NCBI GenBank assembly: GCA_050330855.1
Contig: JBHJNL010000010.1
Coordinates: 1-13,311, forward strand
Length of the DNA: 13,311 bases
Reading direction: 5' to 3'
Source: RCC1774 sp050330855
Lineage (GTDB): Bacteria > Cyanobacteriota > Cyanobacteriia > Thermosynechococcales > Thermosynechococcaceae
The position numbers and the translations under genes are program-made. The notes beneath the pieces were generated by a model. It searched no databases and had not been told where the DNA came from. It worked only from the letters and a program-made list of their open reading frames with translations. Shown here piece after piece: positions 6,842-13,311 of this stretch (its first letter is position 1; each line of letters begins with the position of its first letter).

Positions 6842-8794
6842 TTGACTACGACCATTAACTTGCCAGAAAAGCTGAATAAGTTTGAGCGCTACAAGGTCGA
6901 AAAAGATGGTCTCGCCGTCAAGGAAGAGCTAGACCACTTCGCTCAGATTGGCTGGGAAGCCATGGACGAGACCGACCTAACCCAGCGCCTCAAGTGGCTC
7001 GGCATCTTTTTCAGGCCCGTTACCCCTGGCAAGTTCATGCTACGGCTGCGGATGCCCCACGGCTGTATCACCAGCGGCCAAATGCGAACTCTCGCTGAAA
7101 TTGTGCAGCGGTATGGCGATGACGGTAATGCAGACATTACAACCCGCCAGAATTTGCAACTTCGTGGCGTCCGGCTCGAAGATATTCCTGATATCTTTCG
7201 GCGATTAGAGCAGGCGGGGCTGACCAGTATTCAATCCGGGATGGACAACGTCCGCAATATTACCGGCTCACCGGTTGCCGGATTAGATGCTGATGAACTC
7301 ATTGATACGAGGGGCTTGGTCCGTAAGGTCCAAGACATGATTACCAATAACAGTAAAGGTAATCTCTCGTTCACTAATCTGCCCCGGAAATTTAATATTG
7401 CGATCGCAGGTTGCAGAGACAACTCCGTCCACGCCGAAATCAACGACATTGCCTTTGTCCCCGCCTACAAAAACAAAAAGCTAGGCTTCAACGTGTTAGT
7501 GGGTGGCTTCTTCTCCGCCAAGCGCTGCGCTCCAGCGATTCCGTTAGATGTCTGGGTAGAGCCGCTCGATGTAGTCGCGATTAGCGAAGCCATTCTGGTC
7601 ATCTTTCGAGATCACGGTCTGCGAGACAAGCGCCACCAGTCTCGCCTCATGTGGCTGATCGAAGACTGGGGCCTAGAAAAGTTTCGAGCTGCAGTTGAAA
7701 CCCACATCGGCTGTGACCTAGAAACTGCCGCCCCCAAAGACGAAATCCTATGGGATAAACGCGACCACATCGGCGTTCACGCTCAAAAGCAGCCTGGACT
7801 GAACTTTGTGGGGCTGCATATCCCTGTCGGTCGTCTCTACGCCGCCGAAATGTTTGATTTGGCGAGGTTGGCAGACGTATTCGGTAGCGGAGAAATCCGC
7901 CTCACGGTTGAGCAGAATGCAATTATTCCTAATATCCCCGATTCCCGTCTGGGAGCCTTCTTAAGAGAACCACTCCTAGAAGCCTTCTCTGTTAGCCCTA
8001 AACCCCTAGCCCGTGCCCTCGTATCCTGCACTGGCAGTCAGTTTTGTAAGTTCGCTCTGATCGAAACTAAAAATCAAGCTACGGCACTGATTGATGAACT
8101 CGATCAAGCTCTCAATGTCCCCCAGCCCGTCCGTATTCACTGGACCGGTTGCCCCAACTCTTGCGGTCAGCCCCAGGTAGCAGATATTGGCCTAATGGGC
8201 ACTAAAGCGCGCAAAGACGGCAAGACCGTCGACGCGGTCAACATCTATATGGGCGGTACCGTCGGCAAAGATGCCAAACTCGGCGAATGCGTCCAACAAA
8301 GCGTTCCCTGCGACGACCTCAAAGAGGTTCTCACAGGGATTCTCACAGAGAAATTTGGGGCGCAGCCCAGCACCACTAGCGACTCACAGACATTGCCCCG
8401 TCTGACTCGCCAACGCTCGGCAGGACTCACCGTGCTCGCTGATCTGCCTGCCCCTCCCGTTGTCACTTCTCATGCAGCCGCAGCTGCTGCCCCTGCTGCC
8501 CCTGCTGCCCCTGCTGCCCCTGCTGCCCCCCCAAAAGCTGCTGTGGTCTGTATCGCAGGAAAAGCCATTGAGGGGGATGACCGTCAAACCATTCTTGAGT
8601 TTGCCGAAGGTGCGGGAGTCACTATTGAAAGCAGTTGTCAGTCTGGCAGTTGTGGCACCTGCAAGAAAAAGCTTCTAGAGGGAGATATCTCTTATGCAGG
8701 CGATCCCGACGGTTTAGAAGAGGACGAGCAAGCAGCAGGGTATATTCTCACCTGCATTGCGCATCCGGTGGGGCGAGTCGTGCTCACGGACTAA
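6842..8794 (+). CDS. nirA: Ferredoxin-nitrite reductase with fused C-terminal [2Fe-2S] ferredoxin domain
   Basis: NirA reduces nitrite to ammonium with six electrons from ferredoxin, using siroheme and a [4Fe-4S] cluster. From the TTG at 6842 the protein has 650 residues and begins MTTTINLPEKLNKFERY, in register with the start of other cyanobacterial NirA proteins. I chose it because AGGGAG (6827-6832) is 9 bases upstream. The longest frame begins at a TTG at 6725, inside the NtcA box, and an ATG at 6767 falls at the predicted transcription start; both are unlikely. The reductase core includes FMLRLRMPHG, ITTRQNLQLRG and NLPRKFNIA, and the cluster ligands Cys396, Cys402 (SCTGSQFC), Cys437 and Cys441 (GCPNSC). 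An Ala/Pro linker leads to a plant-type ferredoxin domain with Cys599, Cys604, Cys607 and Cys638. This fusion was described in Plectonema (Leptolyngbya) boryanum; most cyanobacterial NirA end before it. It is the first gene of the nirA-nrtP-narB operon. Confidence 0.96.
   Translation: MTTTINLPEKLNKFERYKVEKDGLAVKEELDHFAQIGWEAMDETDLTQRLKWLGIFFRPVTPGKFMLRLRMPHGCITSGQMRTLAEIVQRYGDDGNADITTRQNLQLRGVRLEDIPDIFRRLEQAGLTSIQSGMDNVRNITGSPVAGLDADELIDTRGLVRKVQDMITNNSKGNLSFTNLPRKFNIAIAGCRDNSVHAEINDIAFVPAYKNKKLGFNVLVGGFFSAKRCAPAIPLDVWVEPLDVVAISEAILVIFRDHGLRDKRHQSRLMWLIEDWGLEKFRAAVETHIGCDLETAAPKDEILWDKRDHIGVHAQKQPGLNFVGLHIPVGRLYAAEMFDLARLADVFGSGEIRLTVEQNAIIPNIPDSRLGAFLREPLLEAFSVSPKPLARALVSCTGSQFCKFALIETKNQATALIDELDQALNVPQPVRIHWTGCPNSCGQPQVADIGLMGTKARKDGKTVDAVNIYMGGTVGKDAKLGECVQQSVPCDDLKEVLTGILTEKFGAQPSTTSDSQTLPRLTRQRSAGLTVLADLPAPPVVTSHAAAAAAPAAPAAPAAPAAPPKAAVVCIAGKAIEGDDRQTILEFAEGAGVTIESSCQSGSCGTCKKKLLEGDISYAGDPDGLEEDEQAAGYILTCIAHPVGRVVLTD
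8484..8528 (+). repeat. Five perfect tandem copies of CTGCTGCCC in the nirA linker
   Basis: The 9-base unit is repeated five times without a mismatch and encodes an Ala-Ala-Pro repeat. It forms the flexible linker between the nitrite reductase core and the ferredoxin domain. Repeats of a multiple of three bases change linker length without shifting the frame, so copy number may vary between strains. Confidence 0.9.
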
Positions 8795-8796
8795 GT

Positions 8797-8832
8797 GCCT
8801 GACCTTAGAGACTGCTCAGTTTTAAGGTCGGC
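8797..8832 (+). repeat. Stem-loop between nirA and nrtP
   Basis: GCC-T-GACCTTA (8797-8807) pairs with TAAGGTC-GGC (8823-8832): ten base pairs with one bulged T and a 15-base loop. It begins two bases after the nirA stop. No T-tract follows, so it is more likely an mRNA-processing or 3'-protecting structure than a full terminator. Confidence 0.6.
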
Positions 8833-8871
8833 GAACAGAGAGCCTCAGCCATCTATGGGAGCTAGACCGGC

Positions 8872-8896
8872 TGTAAATACATTCAATCATTTTACA
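8872..8896 (+). repeat. Inverted repeat TGTAAA-N13-TTTACA before nrtP
   Basis: TGTAAA (8872-8877) and TTTACA (8891-8896) are exact reverse complements with a 13-base spacer, ending just before the nrtP ribosome binding site AGGAG at 8901-8905. The spacing does not fit NtcA (N8 between GTA and TAC). It may be an operator for an internal promoter or chance. Confidence 0.3.
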
Positions 8897-8913
8897 GAAC
8901 AGGAGACGAGTCT

Positions 8914-10524
8914 ATGCTCACAGAACTGTGGTCCTTTAAGGGTCGCTATAAGATCTTACATTTAACCTGGTTTGCTTTTTTCTTGACCTTTGTGGTCTGG
9001 TTCAACCTGCCGCCATTCGCAACCACAATTAAGCAAGAATTTGGCTTGTCCCCTCAGCAACTCCAAACGCTAGGGCTTTGTAACGTAGCACTAACGGTTC
9101 CGGCTCGAATTTTGATCGGGATGTTTCTAGACCGCTACGGTCCTCGTCTGACCTACTCTGTTCTGCTGATATATGCAGCAATTCCCTGCTTGATTTTTGC
9201 CACGGCAACAGGCTTCACTCAACTGGTGATCAGTCGTTTGTTAATGGGGATTGTCGGTGCTGGTTTTGTCATCGGCATCCGCATGACTGCAGAATGGTTT
9301 CCACCCAAAGAGGTTGGCACGGCAGAGGGTATTTACGGGGGCTGGGGAAACTTCGGTTCAGCCTTTTCAGCCTTTACAATGGTCATCTTTGCCGTCATCC
9401 TGAGCAGCATTATTCCGGGTTCCTTCAGCTTTGGTGAGCCACAAACCTTTAAAGTTCTGTTTTTCCCTGAATTCAGTAGTGCAGTGCTGAACTGGCGGGC
9501 TGCTATTGCAGGCTCTGGAATCGTTGCAGCACTGTACGGCTTTGTCTATTACAAGAATGTCCAAGATACGCCAACGGGCAAAGTCTACCAGCGTCCGCCC
9601 AGCGCTCGCGGCATGGAAGTCACTTCGGTCCGTGACTTTTGGTTCTTGATGGCAATGAACATTCCTTTGACAGCCATTTTGATGGTGCTGGCATGGCGAC
9701 TGCAAAAGGTGGGTTTTCTCACGAACGGCACGATGGTGATTGCATGGCTAGGCCTCATTGGTCTGTACTTGTTCCAGTCCTATAACTGCTGGAGCGTCAA
9801 TAAAGATTTGCTGGCCGGTCGGAAGCGGCATCCCCCCGAAGATCGGTTTAAGTTTAAGCAGGTTGCCATTCTAGAACTCACTTACATTGTCAACTTCGGA
9901 TCTGAGCTGGCAGTGGTGACCATGCTGCCGGAATTTTTTGAGGGTACCTTTGGTTTAGACAAGGCCACTGCCGGTATTATTGCAGCTAGTTTTGCCTTCA
10001 TGAACCTTGCGGCTCGTCCAGGGGGCGGTATTATTTCAGACCGGTTGGGTAGCCGCAAATGGACCATGGTGGTTCTCCTTGCCGGTATGGGCATTGGCTA
10101 TCTGTTGATGGGTAATGTCAGTGGCGGCTGGTGGTTGCCCGGTGCGATCGTGCTGACCATGGCTTGTTCTTTCTTTGTACAGGCTGCTGAAGGTGCCACT
10201 TTTGCCATTGTGCCTTTGGTGAAGCGTCGCGTCACGGGACAAATTGCAGGCAATGTCGGTGCCTACGGTAATGTCGGTGCCGTTGCTTACCTCACGATTC
10301 GGCTCTTGCTGACAGAAAGCTTTGGGGGCGGCGCAGCCAATCCCGGCCCTGAGGTGATTGCCAGCGTCAATGCAGCGTTCTTCCAGATTCTTGGGGTAGC
10401 TGGATTGGTGGTGGCCTTTCTGTGCTTGTTCTTTTTAGAAGAACCAAAGGATTCCTTTGCAGACCTGCATGAGGGCGAAGAAACCTTTGCCGCAGCTCCG
10501 GCTCAGGTTGGCAGCAATTTCTAG
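8914..10524 (+). CDS. nrtP: MFS nitrate/nitrite permease of the NNP family
   Basis: The 536-residue protein is a major facilitator with about 12 membrane segments, expected in the plasma membrane to import nitrate and nitrite. NNP-family marks are clear: RMTAEWFPPKEVGTAEGIYG (from about residue 123, with AEWF at 126-129), GGWGNFGSAF, and the second-half motif AARPGGG with Arg368 in the helix that normally binds nitrate. The MFS loop motif LDRYGPRLTY follows TM2, and SDRLGSRKW is its second-half counterpart. The central cytoplasmic loop (about 213-240) is polar, with DTPTGKVYQRPPSARG. The start is supported by AGGAG 8 bases upstream. Many freshwater cyanobacteria use the ABC system NrtABCD instead; NrtP is typical of marine and some filamentous or Acaryochloris-like strains. 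It lies between nirA and narB and is probably co-transcribed from the NtcA promoter. Confidence 0.95.
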   Translation: MLTELWSFKGRYKILHLTWFAFFLTFVVWFNLPPFATTIKQEFGLSPQQLQTLGLCNVALTVPARILIGMFLDRYGPRLTYSVLLIYAAIPCLIFATATGFTQLVISRLLMGIVGAGFVIGIRMTAEWFPPKEVGTAEGIYGGWGNFGSAFSAFTMVIFAVILSSIIPGSFSFGEPQTFKVLFFPEFSSAVLNWRAAIAGSGIVAALYGFVYYKNVQDTPTGKVYQRPPSARGMEVTSVRDFWFLMAMNIPLTAILMVLAWRLQKVGFLTNGTMVIAWLGLIGLYLFQSYNCWSVNKDLLAGRKRHPPEDRFKFKQVAILELTYIVNFGSELAVVTMLPEFFEGTFGLDKATAGIIAASFAFMNLAARPGGGIISDRLGSRKWTMVVLLAGMGIGYLLMGNVSGGWWLPGAIVLTMACSFFVQAAEGATFAIVPLVKRRVTGQIAGNVGAYGNVGAVAYLTIRLLLTESFGGGAANPGPEVIASVNAAFFQILGVAGLVVAFLCLFFLEEPKDSFADLHEGEETFAAAPAQVGSNF

Positions 10525-10535
10525 ACTCTTGAATA

Positions 10536-10551
10536 TGTCTCTCATGAGACA
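10536..10551 (+). repeat. Small hairpin TGTCTC-TCAT-GAGACA after nrtP
   Basis: Two perfect 6-base arms (10536-10541, 10546-10551) enclose a 4-base loop 12 bases after the nrtP stop. It lies directly before a longer stem-loop at 10567-10604. It is probably part of the structured nrtP-narB spacer. Confidence 0.5.
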
Positions 10552-10566
10552 GTTCCTGTGACTGTT

Positions 10567-10604
10567 ATTCAGCATCATGTGGCTTAGGCTTGGTGATGCT
10601 GAAT
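10567..10604 (+). repeat. 11-bp stem-loop between nrtP and narB
   Basis: ATTCAGCATCA (10567-10577) and TGATGCTGAAT (10594-10604) are exact reverse complements with a 16-base loop. The downstream sequence is T-rich (TTCTCTTTATGATTT), so partial termination between nrtP and narB is possible, as is a processing or stability role that would set narB lower than nirA-nrtP. No NtcA box lies in the spacer, which favours read-through from the nirA promoter. Confidence 0.7.
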
Positions 10605-10639
10605 TTCTCTTTATGATTTGGCCCTTATCTAAATGAACT

Positions 10640-12871
10640 ATGGTGACACCAACGAAGACATTATGTCCTTACTGCGGTGTGGGTTGTGGGTTAGAAGTCC
10701 TTCCCCCTGCTTTGCCCGATAAGCCAGTAACTCGTGACTCTCTTGGCAATCCGATGTGGCAGGTGCGGGGCGATCGCACTCATCCTTCTAGCAAAGGCCA
10801 AGTCTGCGTAAAGGGTGCCACCATTGCCGAATCACTGGAGAAAGATCGGCTCAAAGTTCCAATGATGCGTGAGTCCCTCGATCAGCCCTTCCGAGAAGCG
10901 ACTTGGGATGAAGCGCTGGACCGCATCGCCACGACCATCAAGAAGGTGGAGGCCACTCAAGGAGCCGATGCCATCTGCATGTACGGGTCCGGTCAGTTCC
11001 AGACCGAAGACTATTACATTGCCCAAAAACTAATCAAGGGCTGTCTGGGTACCAATAATTTTGATGCCAACTCGCGCCTATGTATGTCTTCGGCCGTGGC
11101 AGGCTATATTCAGAGCTTTGGCTCAGACGGCCCCCCAGCCTGCTATGACGATCTCGAAGAAACGGACTGCGCGTTTCTGATTGGCACCAACACCGCAGAA
11201 TGCCACCCCATTGTTTTTAATCGGTTGAGCAAGTACCACAAAAAAAATCGCCGCAACGTCAAGCTAATCGTGGTCGATCCGCGCAAAACCGATACTGCGA
11301 AAAATGCTGATTTACACCTCGCCATTCGACCGGGCAGCGATATTAACCTGCTCAATGGCATTGCCCATCTACTGCTGCGTTGGGACAAATTAGATCCTAT
11401 TTTTATCGATGAATGTACCCATGGATTCGCCCAATTCACCCAGGTCGTTAAAGACTATCCGCCGGAGCTTGTCGCCCGTGATTGTGGCATTCGCGTTGAT
11501 GAGCTAGAAAAAGCAGCCCGCTACTGGGGTGACTCTAAAAAGGTATTGTCCCTGTGGTCGATGGGGATTAACCAATCTTCTGAAGGCACGGCGAAGGTGC
11601 GGACGATTATTAATCTACACCTGATGACGGGCAACATTGGTAAGCCAGGGGCTGGCCCCTTTTCGCTCACCGGGCAACCCAATGCGATGGGGGGCCGAGA
11701 AGCGGGAGGCCTCTCCCATATTTTGCCGGGATATCGTGTCGTTAAAAATCCGCAGCACCGCCAAGAGGTGGAGCAAGCTTGGCAGCTCCCAGCAGAAAGT
11801 ATTTCACCCCATCCGGGTTTGGCCGCCTGGGATATGATTGTGGCCCTAGAACAGGGCAATGTGGGCGTGTTTTGGGTCGCGGCGACCAATCCGGCGGTGA
11901 GTATGCCCGATATTGAGCGGACGAAGGCCGCGCTCAGAAAATCACCATTCACGGTGTACCAAGATGCCTATTACCCCACTGAAACGGCGGAGTTTGCCCA
12001 TGTGTTGCTCCCTGCCGCTCAGTGGGGTGAAAAAGCAGGCATTATGACCAACTCTGAGCGGGTGGTCACCTACTGCCCGAAGTTCAGAAACCTGACCTGG
12101 GAGGCAAGGGCAGACTGGGAGATTTTTGCAGAGGTGGGGCGGCGCTTGGGCTACGAAAAAGAATTTAACTTCGCTAGTTCAGCTGAGGTCTATGACGAGT
12201 TTGTAAAACTGACGCGCGATCGCCTCTGTGATATGAGCGGTCTCAGTCATGAGCGCCTCCAGAACCAAGGCCCGATTCAGTGGCCCTGCCCCGAATGGGA
12301 GATGGATCCAAAGCCCTCTGGTCAACGTCTGTATACTGACCGTCGCTTCCCGACCCCTGATGGACGGGCTAAGTTCAGCGCCTTCCACGCTAAGGGCTTA
12401 GCAGAACCGCCTGATCCGAAGTTTCCACTGGTGCTGACAACGGGACGGTTGTACGGCCACTGGCACACCCAAAGCCGCACGGGTCGCATTCCTAAAATTG
12501 TCAAAATGCACCCAGCGCCGTTTCTTGAGATTCATCCCCGTGATGCCCAAAAAATTGGAATCAAAGAGGGGGAGTGGTTAGAGGTGCGATCTCGCCGTGG
12601 CAAGGTCAAACTCCCGGCTGTGATTACGAAGGCGATCGCACCTGGCACAGTCTTTATGCCCATGCATTGGGGCGCACTGTGGGCCGATGATGCCGAAGTC
12701 AATGCACTCACCCATCCAGAAGTCTGCCCTATTTCTTTAGAGCCAGAGCTGAAAGCCTGTGCCGTTCAAGTGATTCCGCTAAAACAGTCTAAAGAAGACT
12801 CAGTTTCCCAAGAGCAGAGAGCTGGAACACCCATATCAGTGGGGCCACCCTTACGCTCAGGCATTGCTTAG
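10640..12871 (+). CDS. narB: Ferredoxin-dependent assimilatory nitrate reductase
   Basis: NarB reduces nitrate to nitrite with electrons from ferredoxin, using one [4Fe-4S] cluster and bis-molybdopterin guanine dinucleotide. The 743-residue protein begins with the cluster motif CPYCGVGC: Cys9, Cys12, Cys16, with the fourth ligand Cys56 in GQVCVKG. The molybdenum-binding Cys is Cys148 in SRLCMSSA. Later landmarks include IGTNTAECHPI, IVVDPRKT, MGINQSSEGT, TGNIGKPGAGPFSLTGQPNAMGGRE, PAAQWGEKAG and the C-terminal cofactor-binding TGRLYGHWHTQSRTGR and MHWG. The length is typical of cyanobacterial NarB. The ATG at 10640 is close to the cluster motif, which limits other starts; no strong Shine-Dalgarno is seen. 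The last ~25 residues are polar and probably disordered. It is the last gene of the operon. The cofactor genes and NarM, needed for activity in some cyanobacteria, are not in this window. Confidence 0.96.
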   Translation: MVTPTKTLCPYCGVGCGLEVLPPALPDKPVTRDSLGNPMWQVRGDRTHPSSKGQVCVKGATIAESLEKDRLKVPMMRESLDQPFREATWDEALDRIATTIKKVEATQGADAICMYGSGQFQTEDYYIAQKLIKGCLGTNNFDANSRLCMSSAVAGYIQSFGSDGPPACYDDLEETDCAFLIGTNTAECHPIVFNRLSKYHKKNRRNVKLIVVDPRKTDTAKNADLHLAIRPGSDINLLNGIAHLLLRWDKLDPIFIDECTHGFAQFTQVVKDYPPELVARDCGIRVDELEKAARYWGDSKKVLSLWSMGINQSSEGTAKVRTIINLHLMTGNIGKPGAGPFSLTGQPNAMGGREAGGLSHILPGYRVVKNPQHRQEVEQAWQLPAESISPHPGLAAWDMIVALEQGNVGVFWVAATNPAVSMPDIERTKAALRKSPFTVYQDAYYPTETAEFAHVLLPAAQWGEKAGIMTNSERVVTYCPKFRNLTWEARADWEIFAEVGRRLGYEKEFNFASSAEVYDEFVKLTRDRLCDMSGLSHERLQNQGPIQWPCPEWEMDPKPSGQRLYTDRRFPTPDGRAKFSAFHAKGLAEPPDPKFPLVLTTGRLYGHWHTQSRTGRIPKIVKMHPAPFLEIHPRDAQKIGIKEGEWLEVRSRRGKVKLPAVITKAIAPGTVFMPMHWGALWADDAEVNALTHPEVCPISLEPELKACAVQVIPLKQSKEDSVSQEQRAGTPISVGPPLRSGIA

Positions 12872-13212
12872 GTCAGCGTTCTGAAATCACTTTCATTAAT
12901 GCTGCTGGCCTGCACTCCAAAGAGCGTGACCAGATCTTCATTTGTTGCTTCAATCTCAATGGTCGTTCGCCCTAAACCCTGAGTAATTTTCAGATCATCA
13001 AAGGCAAGCCCATCAAGCAAAAACATATCGGTCCCCTTCCGGTAGTCAAAGATCATGTCACTGCCATCTCCAGCCCGAAGAACAAATGCATCTGCGCCCT
13101 CACCCCCAAAGAGTTGATCTGCCCCTAACCCACCATCAAACTGGTCATCACCCTGACTACCGTTAAGTACGTCATTACCTGCACCACCCTCTAGGCTACC
13201 GTGTACACACAA
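12868..13212 (-). pseudogene. C-terminal fragment of an RTX-type calcium-binding protein
   Basis: The minus-strand frame encodes 114 residues. Residues 6-42 are nonapeptide Ca-binding repeats: GGAGNDVLNGSQGDDQFDGG, then GADQLFGGEGADAFVL. The rest (DGSDMIFDYRKGTDMFLLDGL and VTLFGVQASSIN to SDFRTL) is the usual C-terminal cap of cyanobacterial hemolysin-type calcium-binding proteins, normally the end of a much longer secreted protein. An in-frame TAG lies just upstream of the TTG at 13212, and none of the three minus-strand frames from there to the window edge shows RTX repeats. I infer that the 5' part was lost by insertion or deletion near 13212. AGGAGG lies only 2 bases before the TTG, too close for good initiation. 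The 3' end overlaps the narB stop by 4 bases, so the C-terminus is natural. Confidence 0.7.
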
Positions 13213-13254
13213 GTCCTCCTAGACTGGGTTTGAAGAGTTAGGACTCGAATAAAA

Positions 13255-13311
13255 TTGGACAACCCAATACTGATTCACGCACAGCAGGTCGGTCGAATCG
13301 CCTTTGGAGAC
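13255..13311 (+). CDS. Possible 5' end of a gene running off the window
   Basis: From a TTG at 13255 the plus frame is open to the window end and reads LDNPILIHAQQVGRIAFGD, which looks more protein-like than the other frames here. AGGA lies about 11 bases upstream. The Ala-x-x-x-Gly/Phe-Gly-Asp pattern is faintly like the start of Tn5/IS4-type transposases, which would fit an insertion that cut the RTX gene, but 19 residues cannot decide this. Confidence 0.25.
   Translation, partial: MDNPILIHAQQVGRIAFGD

Noticed and set aside
8384..8678. Leucine/proline-rich and Ser/Arg/Gly-repeat frames over the nirA linker
   Set aside because: They are out-of-frame readings of the CTGCTGCCC repeat inside nirA.
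8872..8896. NtcA box before nrtP
   Set aside because: The GTA and TAC halves are not separated by 8 bases; only a loose inverted repeat is present.

Overview
The window is cyanobacterial chromosomal DNA. The octamer GCGATCGC (HIP1, the typical cyanobacterial over-represented palindrome) occurs nine times, beginning at 1165, 2778, 3297, 5766, 6492, 7400, 10770, 12216 and 12632. The gene content agrees: a ferredoxin-dependent nitrite reductase, a NarB-type nitrate reductase, a PEP-CTERM protein and an NtcA-type promoter. The genus cannot be fixed from sequence alone; a Leptolyngbya/Plectonema-like or Acaryochloris-like lineage is a reasonable guess, because a NirA with a ferredoxin tail and an MFS-type nitrate permease both fit.

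Layout. Positions 1-1040 hold a PEP-CTERM exported protein behind a very long perfect palindrome and closed by a clear intrinsic terminator. Positions 1101-1592 encode a SixA-like phosphohistidine phosphatase. Positions 1593-2033 have no intact gene but hold a decayed Uma2-family gene with its middle deleted and a copy of a hairpin-rich interspersed repeat. Positions 2034-3605 (minus) encode a PGM1-type ATP-grasp ligase. A tiny zinc-ribbon protein follows at 3876-4049 (plus). Positions 4053-6637 (minus) are a co-directional row: HEAT-repeat protein, Ap4A phosphorylase-like enzyme, small DUF4870 membrane protein.

The core of the window is the nitrate assimilation operon nirA-nrtP-narB (6718-12871, plus). 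It starts from a textbook NtcA-activated promoter: GTA-N8-TAC, then 22 bases, then TATCTT. NrtP imports nitrate and nitrite, NarB reduces nitrate to nitrite with two electrons from ferredoxin, and NirA reduces nitrite to ammonium with six. NirA carries a C-terminal plant-type [2Fe-2S] ferredoxin domain on an Ala/Pro linker built from a perfect 9-base tandem repeat. The promoter position shows that the real NirA start lies downstream of the longest open frame; the best candidate is a TTG at 6842 with a strong Shine-Dalgarno. Each intergenic gap in the operon holds stem-loops.

After narB, on the minus strand and overlapping its stop by 4 bases, lies the C-terminal end of an RTX-type calcium-binding protein that lost its N-terminal part near 13212. 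The last ~100 bases look foreign to it and may be the edge of another gene or mobile element running off the window.

Most of the window is recognisable. I did not find a clearly new multi-gene system. The most unusual elements are the 21-bp palindrome at 150-193, the NirA architecture and start, and the small zinc-ribbon gene with a hairpin in its 5' part.
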